39,051 nt of DNA from Rhizosphaericola sp047606825 (GTDB taxonomy: Bacteria; Bacteroidota; Bacteroidia; Chitinophagales; Chitinophagaceae): the NCBI GenBank assembly GCA_047606825.1, contig JASGDY010000097.1, forward strand, positions 1 to 39,051. Reading direction: 5' to 3'. How positions within the stretch are numbered: the stretch's first letter is position 1; each line of letters starts with the position of its first letter. Below the pieces are notes generated by a model. The model ran no database searches. It saw nothing but the letters and a program-made list of their open reading frames with translations, and was not told the origin of the DNA. Shown in pieces: positions 17,133 through 24,584 of this stretch. The translations under genes were made by a program, and so were the position numbers.

Positions 17133-17149
17133 GTAACTAGTGTTTGGAA

Positions 17150-17157
17150 CAAAGGTA
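17150..17157 (-). promoter_or_regulatory. -7 element (TACCTTTG) for hflX
   Basis: Minus-strand TACCTTTG is a perfect TAnnTTTG match. It begins on the last T of the upstream terminator's U-tract and ends 17 bp before the proposed TTG start, so terminator and promoter share a base. Confidence 0.5.
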
Positions 17158-17214
17158 AAAAAAATTAAACCATGTGGTTTCCGGCTTGACAAACCTAGAA
17201 ACCACATGGTTTAA
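17157..17214 (-). terminator. Intrinsic terminator between the PorT-like gene and hflX
   Basis: The arms at 17165-17181 and 17198-17214 form a perfect 17-bp stem (GAAACCACATGGTTTAA and its complement) with a 16-base loop. On the minus strand it is followed by eight Ts. Each arm is also nearly palindromic (AAACCA-TG-TGGTTT), so alternative small hairpins can form. Confidence 0.85.
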
Positions 17215-17267
17215 AAATAAAGCTGTCCGTTTTAATATAGGGTGTATCCTCTTGCTTTAATTGAACA

Positions 17268-18065
17268 CTACAATCCACTAATAGCAAAGCCGACGGCATA
17301 AGGACGCATCGTAGGACCTGCTCCGGATTTCAACATACTCAATAACGAATAGTTCCCAAATACCGAAAATGCACCCAGACCGACCCTAAAGGTTCCGGTC
17401 AACATCGTAGTGTTGAAAAATCTTTTGTCCACTTCCTTCTGTACATATCCGCTACCATACAAGGAAGATGAACCGCTCAAAGCGTTCTTTCCCTTGGTAT
17501 AGGCTTTCAAAAGCCACCCAGCCTTGATACCCGCTGTGATTTTTAAGCCTTTTTGTGGCTGCTCCATATTCTTGGCATAACGAATTTCCAAAGGTATTTC
17601 CAGATAGTTCAGCACCAACTTAAACTTGCTATATTTCTGGTCATCAAAAGGCAATGTTGTTGTCTGTGATTTGATATTGAGATATTTGTCGTTGTAAAAC
17701 AGGTTTGTCCCCATGAACCCAAGACCGTAACCTACGCTAAAATGGGGGTTAGACAATGGTTTGTCCAACATAAATGCGATGTCGACCTGCCTAGAAAAAC
17801 CTTTGGTCGAGGTGGAATCGTTCCCTCCGTCAACTCCGGCAACAGCAAAACCAATAATGAAATGGTCATGCGGCCGCTTGCTGAGATCCACATTGCTATA
17901 TTTGTTGATACGTTTTTTCTTAGGTAGAGATTCCTCTCTCTGCCTTTGGGCTTGATTGACTAAATCATTTAACTTTTGCGTTGAGTCGCGTTCTTCGATC
18001 TGGGCTTTTACCACGTTAAAAGAGGAAAAAAGTGCAATTACTACAATAAAAATGTATTTCTTCAT
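17268..18065 (-). CDS. PorT-like outer membrane beta-barrel protein
   Basis: Exported protein of 265 residues. The signal peptide is MKKYIFIVVIALFSSFNVVKA, cut before QIEER. A charged, helical linker follows (about residues 22-58, KLNDLVNQAQRQREESLPKK). The remainder alternates hydrophobic and polar residues as in eight-stranded barrels of the PorT/OmpA-like type, ending in MRPYAVGFAISGL. The start was placed at 18065, where the signal peptide begins, not at an in-frame upstream position (18116). Function unknown; a role in secretion or as a general barrel is possible, but porT itself is not proven. It is monocistronic, with its own -7 element and terminator. Confidence 0.75.
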   Translation of the reverse strand: MKKYIFIVVIALFSSFNVVKAQIEERDSTQKLNDLVNQAQRQREESLPKKKRINKYSNVDLSKRPHDHFIIGFAVAGVDGGNDSTSTKGFSRQVDIAFMLDKPLSNPHFSVGYGLGFMGTNLFYNDKYLNIKSQTTTLPFDDQKYSKFKLVLNYLEIPLEIRYAKNMEQPQKGLKITAGIKAGWLLKAYTKGKNALSGSSSLYGSGYVQKEVDKRFFNTTMLTGTFRVGLGAFSVFGNYSLLSMLKSGAGPTMRPYAVGFAISGL

Positions 18066-18153
18066 TCCGGAAATATTCAATGATTTTTGTGCTACAATAT
18101 CGGTTTTAAAATCCAAACAAACAGATTACCAAAAATAAATAATTTAAAAGTGA

Positions 18154-18161
18154 CAAATGTA
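18154..18161 (-). promoter_or_regulatory. -7 element (TACATTTG) for the PorT-like gene
   Basis: Minus-strand TACATTTG fits TAnnTTTG and lies 88 bp before the start at 18065. This would leave a leader of about 80 bases. Confidence 0.35.
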
Positions 18162-18223
18162 CTCTAAAACCTTAGGAAAAATATAAAGTACATTTTTAAT
18201 TTTGTTAAACTATTATTTTAGTT

Positions 18224-18796
18224 TTAATTAAGGTAATAACCTTGCCTTTGTATTTCTTTCCATATTTTCTCTGTCAAAAGGTAACGGACTGATTTTTTGC
18301 TTCGGATATTTGCTCGAATAAGCGAAGCGGATATTTGCAAGGATGGCGTATCCTGCAAAACAATTGTTTTATCAGATTTTGCTTCTACATCAGCCCCTGG
18401 TCTGGGATAGACGATGAAAAGATATTGGTCAATAAGGATTTCGGCATTTTTCCATTTATCTATATTTTGGTAACTGTCCGATCCCATAATGATTGTAAAA
18501 ATATGCGATGGATATTTCTCTTTTAGATAGGCAAGCGTGTCGATGGTATAGGATGGTTTTGGAAGTTTAAATTCAATGTCGCAGGTTTCCATGGAAAAAT
18601 TGTCTTCGAGGGCGAGTTTTACCAAATCAAGCCGATCATATTCGTTCAACAGGGTCTTAGAAGGCTTGAAAGGGTTTTGAGGAGAAACCACAAACCAAAC
18701 CCTATCCAAATCCGTATTGTCCAGCACGTGCTGTGCTACAATCAAATGTCCGATATGAATAGGATTAAAAGAACCAAAATACAAACCGATTTTCAT
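18224..18796 (-). CDS. nadD: Nicotinate-nucleotide adenylyltransferase
   Basis: Enzyme of 190 residues that adenylates nicotinate mononucleotide to deamido-NAD in NAD synthesis. It has the nucleotidyltransferase signature GSFNPIHIGH at about residues 8-17, VVSPQNPFKP at about 37-46, the MGSDSYQNIDKW segment near 114-125, and the late ISASLIR motif (usual form ISST-x-IR) near 155-161. Length is normal. A second NAD gene, nadA, lies 4.3 kb away on the same strand but is not in the same operon. A -7 element ends five bases before the ATG, so the message may be leaderless. Confidence 0.96.
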   Translation of the reverse strand: MKIGLYFGSFNPIHIGHLIVAQHVLDNTDLDRVWFVVSPQNPFKPSKTLLNEYDRLDLVKLALEDNFSMETCDIEFKLPKPSYTIDTLAYLKEKYPSHIFTIIMGSDSYQNIDKWKNAEILIDQYLFIVYPRPGADVEAKSDKTIVLQDTPSLQISASLIRANIRSKKSVRYLLTEKIWKEIQRQGYYLN

Positions 18797-19165
18797 GAAG
18801 GCAAAAGTAAAAAATGAAAAGCAAAAATGGAGGATTAAAGATTAAACGAATACGCTGCGAAATATAATAGAAAAGAGCTCCTCCATTTATTGGTTTGTCT
18901 ACTTATACAACTTGGAAGACCAGAAATCACACTTTTTCATAGAGCTTAGTAGCTTTTTGTCTAATTTAATTAGGTATTGCTAATTATGTAGAGATATTGA
19001 GCGATTTTTTAAAAACATCTATTGAAAATCAGATTATTACATCGAAAATATCTTCCAAACCCCTATTTGGTTAGCAATGCCTTTAATTATTGTAGACACA
19101 CAGTTTGTGGTGCGTTAGCTATTTTTACTTTTGTCTTTTTGCTCCCGATACGTTCTATGCCTGGA
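18797..19165. other. 369-bp gene-free region between nadD and feoA
   Basis: AT-rich sequence with no convincing coding frame on either strand. The short plus-strand frame beginning at 19022 crosses into feoA and shows no protein-like features. It lies where a feoB gene would be expected, behind feoA, but I see no FeoB remnant such as a G1 motif. Confidence 0.5.
18802..18809 (-). promoter_or_regulatory. -7 element (TACTTTTG) adjoining the nadD start
   Basis: Minus-strand TACTTTTG fits TAnnTTTG and ends five bases before the nadD ATG. Transcription would begin at or next to the start codon. Confidence 0.35.
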
Positions 19166-19390
19166 CTAGCATTGTTCGACCAATATATTTTCTGCTTCCG
19201 AAATACGTAAACTCAAATGGTATCCGACAACAATGATGGATATCGGATCCCCAAGAGGAGCAATCTGTTCTACTTTGACCAATTCCCCTGGGATACAACC
19301 CATTTCCATTAATTTGATAAATATTTCATCATTGACAAATTCCTTAATGATAGCCTTGTCGCCCAGCCTTAATTCCGAAAGTTTTTTCAT
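19166..19390 (-). CDS. feoA: FeoA domain protein, without feoB
   Basis: A 74-residue SH3-like protein of the ferrous iron transport accessory family. It starts MKKLSELRLGDKAIIKEF, contains IKLMEMGCIPGELVKVEQ at about 25-42 (the conserved LxxMG-x3-G turn), then DPISIIVVGYHLSLRISEAENILVE. These are standard FeoA landmarks. FeoA normally binds the FeoB transporter, yet no feoB or feoC follows: the next 369 bp are non-coding and nadD comes after. It may act on a distant FeoB, or be a free-standing FeoA-fold protein of other function. Confidence 0.88.
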   Translation of the reverse strand: MKKLSELRLGDKAIIKEFVNDEIFIKLMEMGCIPGELVKVEQIAPLGDPISIIVVGYHLSLRISEAENILVEQC

Positions 19391-19488
19391 GTAACTACTT
19401 CTATAAGATGCTAAGTTAAGCGTGTTTTAGATTTGAAAAAGATTAATTTAAAATATTTCCGAATTTTGACAATTCAAATAAAACATAG

Positions 19489-19926
19489 ATGAAAAAAGTA
19501 TTCTTCCATTATGCAGACAGACAATTAAACATTGCTGACAAGACAAATATCAAAGCAACCGTTGAGTATATATTCAAATTAGAAAAGAAAAAATTAAACC
19601 ATATTGACTACATATTCTGTTCAGATGAATATCTTTTGGATGTCAACAGACAATTTCTACAACATGATTTTTATACAGACATTGTAACATTTGACCTAAG
19701 TGAAACCAAGAAGGAAACCATTGGCGAAGTCTATATCAGTATCGACCGTATAAAAGACAACGCGGTAAAACTCAAACAACCTCTAAAAAACGAAAAACTA
19801 CGCGTTATATTCCATGGAGCGCTCCATCTCTGTGGCTACAAGGATAAGACAGACAAAGACAGTAAAATAATGCGGAGCAAGGAAGACTTTTACATCCATC
19901 ATCATAACAAGACAAAGAAAAAATAA
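19489..19926 (+). CDS. ybeY: Endoribonuclease YbeY
   Basis: Zinc-dependent endoribonuclease of 145 residues involved in 16S rRNA 3' maturation and ribosome quality control. It shows NRQFLQHDFYTDIVTFDLSE at about 53-72 and the metal motif HGALHLCGYKD at about 109-119. In the usual H-x3-H-x5-H the third ligand is His; here that position is Asp119, which as far as I recall is normal for this phylum. A conserved methionine (KIMRSKEDFY) follows. It is only 8 bp from the parS-type palindrome, and shares a direction with mnmG 256 bp on. Confidence 0.94.
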   Translation: MKKVFFHYADRQLNIADKTNIKATVEYIFKLEKKKLNHIDYIFCSDEYLLDVNRQFLQHDFYTDIVTFDLSETKKETIGEVYISIDRIKDNAVKLKQPLKNEKLRVIFHGALHLCGYKDKTDKDSKIMRSKEDFYIHHHNKTKKK

Positions 19927-19934
19927 AAACCGAA

Positions 19935-19950
19935 TGTTTCACGTGAAACA
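19935..19950. promoter_or_regulatory. parS: parS site (exact consensus ParB-binding palindrome)
   Basis: TGTTTCACGTGAAACA is a perfect 16-bp palindrome and identical to the classical chromosomal parS consensus, first defined in Bacillus. It begins 9 bp after the ybeY stop, in non-coding DNA. ParB loads here as a CTP-dependent clamp to organise origin segregation with ParA. parA and parB are not in the window. It has no T-run beside it, so it is not a terminator. Confidence 0.8.
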
Positions 19951-20098
19951 TACCATATAGCATATTATTTCGAACCATAGAAATATACAATTCTATGACA
20001 GGAAAACAATGTTGAATAATACATCTACCTACCTACATAAAAAACAACTATACGGTCCCCACTTAAACTATTATACCTTTCTATGCAACGTACAATAT

Positions 20099-20132
20099 AA
20101 AAATAGAGGTTCCACGTGGAACCTCTATTTTT
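20099..20132. promoter_or_regulatory. parS: 34-bp perfect palindrome with a second parS-type core; also terminator-like
   Basis: The 34 bp read the same on both strands around CACGTG. The central GTTCCACGTGGAAC (20109-20122) is the parS form known from Pseudomonas and differs from the neighbouring site by one symmetrical base. The outer arms (AAATAGAG/CTCTATTT) extend the stem and end in A- and T-runs, so the same sequence could fold as a bidirectional terminator. It is centred about 173 bp from the first site and 67 bp before mnmG. A dual role is inference. Confidence 0.6.
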
Positions 20133-20156
20133 TACCATTACCTATTACTTTTATTC

Positions 20157-20164
20157 TAACTTTG
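20157..20164 (+). promoter_or_regulatory. -7 element (TAACTTTG) for mnmG
   Basis: TAACTTTG fits TAnnTTTG and ends 18 bp before the mnmG ATG, giving a leader of about 12 bases. The GTTCCACGTGGAAC palindrome lies just upstream, where bound ParB could interfere with transcription. Confidence 0.45.
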
Positions 20165-20182
20165 CATACTTAGAATATAAAT

Positions 20183-22051
20183 ATGTTTCGAGAATACGAT
20201 ATAATAGTTGCAGGTGCTGGTCACGCAGGTTGTGAAGCGGCGGCGGCGGCGGCAAATCTGGGTAACAAGGTCTTGTTAATCACAATGAACCTGCAAGTCA
20301 TCGCTCAGATGAGCTGTAATCCTGCCATGGGCGGCATTGCCAAAGGTCAGATTGTAAGAGAAATCGACGCACTGGGCGGTTATAGCGGCATCGTAACAGA
20401 CAAAAGCATGATTCAGTTCCGTATGCTGAACCGCAGCAAGGGTCCTGCCATGTGGAGCCCAAGAGTCCAAAGCGACAGGATGATGTTTGCCACAACTTGG
20501 CGTGAAATGCTGGAGCAGACACCCAATGTGGACTTTTACCAAGACATGGTAACGGGAATATTGATTGAAAACGACAAAGCTTGTGGCGTAACGACCCAAA
20601 TGGGACACCAAATCAAGTCAAAAGCAGTCATCATTACGAGCGGAACTTTCCTCAACGGTGTTATCCATATCGGCGAAAAACAATTTGGCGGTGGTCGCAT
20701 TGCAGAAAGAGGTGCTACTGGCATCACTGAACAGCTCAACAATATCGGTTTTGAAAGCGACAGACTAAAAACGGGTACGCCGCCACGTGTGGATGCCAGA
20801 AGTCTGGACTTCTCGAAAATGGAAGAACAGAAAGGCGACGACAATATCACAGGGTTTTCCTTTCTGGACATAAATAGAATAAGCCCAGAAAAACAAAGGA
20901 GTTGCCATATCACGTACACCAACACAACGGTACACGAAATATTGAAAACAGGCTTTGACAAAAGTCCGATGTACGCTGGTCGTATAGAAGGTGTAGGTCC
21001 CCGTTACTGCCCAAGCATCGAAGACAAGATAAACCGCTTCGCCGACAAAGAAAAACACCAGATATTCGTAGAACCGGAAGGTTTCAATACCGTAGAAATC
21101 TATGTCAACGGATTTTCCACTTCGCTTCCCGAAGAAGTACAATACAAGGCACTGAAACAAATTCCTGGATTTGAAAACGTGAAGATTTTCCGTCCAGGTT
21201 ATGCCATCGAATATGATTACTTCCCTCCTACCCAGTTGAAACTTTCGCTGGAAACAAAACTGGTGGACAATCTTTTCTTTGCTGGACAGATTAACGGTAC
21301 GACAGGTTATGAAGAAGCAGCTTGCCAAGGTCTGATGGCAGGCATCAACGCGGACAGGAAAATAAAAGAAAAAGAAACGTTTACCTTGAAAAGAAACGAA
21401 GCTTATATCGGCGTGTTGATAGACGACCTTGTAAACAAAGGAACAAAAGAACCTTACCGCATGTTTACCAGCCGTGCCGAATATAGGACTTTGCTGCGCC
21501 AAGACAATGCCGATATCCGCCTTACTCCGATGAGTTACAAAATAGGTTTGGCTACGGAAGAAAGAATGAAAAAAGTCGAAAGAAAAAAAGAAGCCGTACA
21601 TATTATTGTCGATGCACTACGTAACACCAGCATACAACCAAATGAAATCAATTCTTACCTGGCAGAAGTAGATTCCGCTCCACTGACGGAAAAACAAAAA
21701 GCCTCTAAAATATTGTTACGTCCAGATGTTGCATTAAAACCTATTATCGCTTCCGTATCCTCTTTGCAGGAAACAACAACAGCCTATTCCGACGAAGACA
21801 TCGAACAAGCTGAAATCCAAATAAAATACGAAAGATACATCGAAAAAGAAGAAGAACTCGTGGAAAGAATGAGTCAAATGGAAAACCTCCGTATTCCGGA
21901 CAATTTCGATTACAGCAAAATATCTGCGTTACGAAAAGAATCCATGCTCAAACTTTCACAGATACGTCCGCAAACTTTAGGTCAGGCAAGCCGTATCAGC
22001 GGTGTCAATCCCAGCGACATACAAATATTAATGGTTTATATGGGAAGATAA
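20183..22051 (+). CDS. mnmG: tRNA uridine-5-carboxymethylaminomethyl modification enzyme MnmG (GidA)
   Basis: FAD-binding enzyme of 622 residues that, with the GTPase MnmE, modifies U34 of certain tRNAs. The N-terminal FAD motif is VAGAGHAGCEAAAAAANLG at about residues 9-27. Family signatures follow: SCNPAMGGIAKGQIVREIDA at about 45-64, QFRMLNRSKGPAMWSPRVQS, GRIAERGATGITEQL, RLKTGTPPRVDARS, GPRYCPSIEDKI, and FTSRAEYRTLLRQDNAD-RLT. The helical C-terminus with RISGVNPSDIQILMVYMGR is complete. In many bacteria this gene lies next to the replication origin, which fits the parS sites upstream and the DnaA-box cluster 2 kb downstream. mnmE is not adjacent. Confidence 0.97.
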   Translation: MFREYDIIVAGAGHAGCEAAAAAANLGNKVLLITMNLQVIAQMSCNPAMGGIAKGQIVREIDALGGYSGIVTDKSMIQFRMLNRSKGPAMWSPRVQSDRMMFATTWREMLEQTPNVDFYQDMVTGILIENDKACGVTTQMGHQIKSKAVIITSGTFLNGVIHIGEKQFGGGRIAERGATGITEQLNNIGFESDRLKTGTPPRVDARSLDFSKMEEQKGDDNITGFSFLDINRISPEKQRSCHITYTNTTVHEILKTGFDKSPMYAGRIEGVGPRYCPSIEDKINRFADKEKHQIFVEPEGFNTVEIYVNGFSTSLPEEVQYKALKQIPGFENVKIFRPGYAIEYDYFPPTQLKLSLETKLVDNLFFAGQINGTTGYEEAACQGLMAGINADRKIKEKETFTLKRNEAYIGVLIDDLVNKGTKEPYRMFTSRAEYRTLLRQDNADIRLTPMSYKIGLATEERMKKVERKKEAVHIIVDALRNTSIQPNEINSYLAEVDSAPLTEKQKASKILLRPDVALKPIIASVSSLQETTTAYSDEDIEQAEIQIKYERYIEKEEELVERMSQMENLRIPDNFDYSKISALRKESMLKLSQIRPQTLGQASRISGVNPSDIQILMVYMGR

Positions 22052-22217
22052 CTAAAAGTATAGTTATATACGATATTATGCTACCAAAAGCGCAAAAATT
22101 ATATTTTGTTCCCTTTGTCGGCAATCATTATTTAAAAAACAATTTTAAACATTCTTTATTACCAACAACGAGACAACGCACGTAATATTACAACCTGAAA
22201 TATCGAACAGTAAAAAA

Positions 22218-23012
22218 ATGTCAAAGCGGATTATTTATATCTTATTGCTCCTATTCCTATGTAAAAACAATTTTGCACAGAGTAGTATTGAAGGAAAAAT
22301 ATATGATGAGACACGTTATGTCCCCATTCCAAACGTGGAAGTGTTGACTTCTTCCGGATTTAGGACAATGACAGATTCAATTGGCAACTACAATATTCGC
22401 GTCAATGGAAAAAAAGATTCCATTTGGTTTAACTACAATGGAAAAAACACACTAAAATATCCCGTCGATACGATAAAATACACCTACCAGTTCAATGTCG
22501 GTTTAAGCATCAAATCTCCCCTGACTGATGACAAACACTGGCTGTCTCCCGTCACAGTTTTTAACAAAACATACCGTCAAGATTCCATAGAGAATAGATT
22601 AGCTTACGATAAAATATTCCATCCAGACAAAGGTGGGTTTCGTTTAGGAACTGCACCAGAAGGAACTTTTGGCGTAGGTATTGACCTGGATGCATTAATC
22701 AATGCTTTCCGCTTCGGATACAACAAACGACAAGAAATATACAAACGTAACATTATCGACGAGGAACAATACAAATACGTCAACCACAGATTCACCAGAA
22801 AACTGGTCGCCGAACTGACGCAACTGGACAGTATAGACCTAGATATATTCATGAAAGAATACCGACCTGACTATTATTCGCTCTCCACGATGAATGACAT
22901 CGCACTCGGTAAATACATCAAAAACGCAAAAGACACTTATCTGCAAAAAAAGAACAGGGTCTTCAACGACCCATTTGTAGAAATATATAAGAAAAAACAG
23001 TTAGAAAACTAA
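22218..23012 (+). CDS. Secreted protein with carboxypeptidase-regulatory-like domain
   Basis: Exported protein of 264 residues. Signal peptide MSKRIIYILLLLFLCKNNFAQ is followed by a CarboxypepD_reg-like beta-sandwich at about residues 22-95 (IEGKIYDETRYVPIPNVEVL, then RTMTDSIGNYNIRVNGKKDSI). This module normally forms the N-terminus of TonB-dependent receptors, but here it is joined to a 165-residue helical, charged region rich in Lys, Asp and Tyr, with no barrel. Similar short proteins are common in Bacteroidota and their role is unknown. It sits 166 bp behind mnmG and converges with nadA across 49 bp. Confidence 0.8.
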   Translation: MSKRIIYILLLLFLCKNNFAQSSIEGKIYDETRYVPIPNVEVLTSSGFRTMTDSIGNYNIRVNGKKDSIWFNYNGKNTLKYPVDTIKYTYQFNVGLSIKSPLTDDKHWLSPVTVFNKTYRQDSIENRLAYDKIFHPDKGGFRLGTAPEGTFGVGIDLDALINAFRFGYNKRQEIYKRNIIDEEQYKYVNHRFTRKLVAELTQLDSIDLDIFMKEYRPDYYSLSTMNDIALGKYIKNAKDTYLQKKNRVFNDPFVEIYKKKQLEN

Positions 23013-23061
23013 AAAAGCAATTTTTTACAGCTTTTATATATCTTCCCTATTCACTAAAAAA

Positions 23062-24069
23062 CTACCCTATCAATCCCGCAGCCTTACTTATTTCCAGCAT
23101 TCTCTCAATAGGTTTCTTGGCAGCGACACGCAAAGTCTCATCCATCAACAATTCTGGCTGTTCATATTTCATGCAGAGATAAAGTTTTTCCAAAGTATTG
23201 AGTTTCATGTGCGGACAGTCATTGCAGGCACAACCATTGTCTGGGGGTGCAGGAATAAAGGTTTTGTCTGGACTATCCTTCATCATCTGGTGAAGAATAC
23301 CAGTCTCTGTAACAACAATAAAAGTCTGACAATCATCTCTTTGTGCATATTTCAAAATCTGTGTAGTACTTCCAACGAAATCCGAAACTTGCAGGACAGC
23401 TTCCTCACACTCTGGATGTGCCAACACTTTTGCCTCCGGATGACGGGTTTTAAGGCGCAGAATCTTCTCCAAACTGAAAATCTCATGCACCATGCACGAA
23501 CCGTTCCACAAGACCATATTGCGCCCCGTAACCTTGTTGATATATGCACCCAGATTTTTATCGGGTGCAAATATAATCGGCTGGTCTTCCGAAACGCTAT
23601 CAATAATCGCCTTAGCATTGCTACTCGTACATATAATGTCGCTCAACGCCTTTATTTCTGCTGTGCAGTTGATATAGGAAACGACTATATGGTCTGGATA
23701 TTGCGCCTTGAACCTGCGAAACGCATCCGCGGGCGCACTGTCCGCCAAGGAGCATCCTGCATTCAAGTCCGGCAAGACCACTTTCTTGGTTGGATTAAGA
23801 ATTTTTGCCGTTTCGGCCATAAAATGTACACCCGCAAACACAATCATATCGGCATCCGTTTTAGCCGCAGTCTGTGCTAATCCCAGACTGTCACCGATGT
23901 AATCTGCAATATCCTGTATATCACCGTCCTGATAGAAATGCGCCAAAATAACCGCATTCTTTTCCTTTTTGAGTTTATTGATTTCCTCAAACAAATCCAA
24001 GGTCGGGTCTATCTCAACGTCCAGAAAACCTTTCGTCTCAATTTCTTCCAAATCAATATTGATGTTCAT
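23062..24069 (-). CDS. nadA: Quinolinate synthase
   Basis: [4Fe-4S] enzyme of 335 residues that condenses iminoaspartate with dihydroxyacetone phosphate to quinolinate in de novo NAD synthesis. Substrate motifs: AHFYQDGDIQDIADYIGDSL at about 43-62, VVLPDLNAGCSLADSAPAD with Cys106, SYINCTAEIKALSDIICTSS, WNGSCMVHE with Cys192, HPEC, and GCACNDCPHMKLN with Cys280, 282 and 285. Three of these cysteines bind the cluster. nadB and nadC are not adjacent. The 515-bp block upstream of its start contains the DnaA-box cluster. Confidence 0.96.
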   Translation of the reverse strand: MNINIDLEEIETKGFLDVEIDPTLDLFEEINKLKKEKNAVILAHFYQDGDIQDIADYIGDSLGLAQTAAKTDADMIVFAGVHFMAETAKILNPTKKVVLPDLNAGCSLADSAPADAFRRFKAQYPDHIVVSYINCTAEIKALSDIICTSSNAKAIIDSVSEDQPIIFAPDKNLGAYINKVTGRNMVLWNGSCMVHEIFSLEKILRLKTRHPEAKVLAHPECEEAVLQVSDFVGSTTQILKYAQRDDCQTFIVVTETGILHQMMKDSPDKTFIPAPPDNGCACNDCPHMKLNTLEKLYLCMKYEQPELLMDETLRVAAKKPIERMLEISKAAGLIG

Positions 24070-24584
24070 ATCTGCCGTAGTATTTTATAATATTCTTTTA
24101 TTTATATAATCTTCTATTACTATTATGTATGTGGATATCGGGATAACTAGTTTGTTCACAAATGCGCGACTGAATAACTTCCTATTTACACACAAATATC
24201 CACATTTTATTCCCAACAAAAATGACGTTTATTTTACATTTAGAAGTGGAGGTTTATCCACAAATGGACAATCCACGTTCCACATTCATGATGTTACTTG
24301 AATATTAACAAAAACTGACTGTGAATTAACAGCCGAAAAAAAGTGTGAAATTGCTCTGTTTTCAAAATCTTGCTAAAAATGGCTGTTTTTGTTCTCTTTC
24401 TCTCCACAAAAATTTTTTGAAAAACTGGGCTTATACACCAAGTTAATGGAGTATTAACAAGATGATGTGGATAAGTTAAAAAGGGAAATTTTTCCAAGAT
24501 TTTGGTTTTTTGGAAGAATTGGGATATGCAAAATGCAGGTAAACTAATTTGAAATTGATTTTGGCTCTTTTGTAATCATGTTAT
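24070..24584. other. oriC: Putative chromosomal replication origin (DnaA-box cluster)
   Basis: A 515-bp AT-rich, gene-free block between nadA and bglX. Perfect DnaA boxes: TTATCCACA at 24254-24262 (+) and TGTGGATAA at 24466-24474 (its complement). One-mismatch boxes: TGTGGATAT at 24130-24138 (-) and ATATCCACA at 24196-24204 (+). Looser matches include TTGTTCACA (24152-24160), TTACACACA (24187) and TTATACACC (24431-24439). A stretch of almost pure A/T at 24080-24130 could be the unwinding element. Given the base composition, perfect boxes should occur less than once in the whole window. mnmG and parS-type sites lie nearby. Known: DnaA box and parS consensus. Inferred: that this is the active origin. 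Confidence 0.6.

Noticed and set aside
20765..21601. 278-codon minus-strand open frame inside mnmG
   Set aside because: Phe-rich, no domain, entirely antisense to conserved mnmG motifs.
24294..24497. 67-codon minus-strand frame in the putative origin
   Set aside because: No family features and it overlaps a DnaA box and AT-rich DNA; best seen as non-coding.
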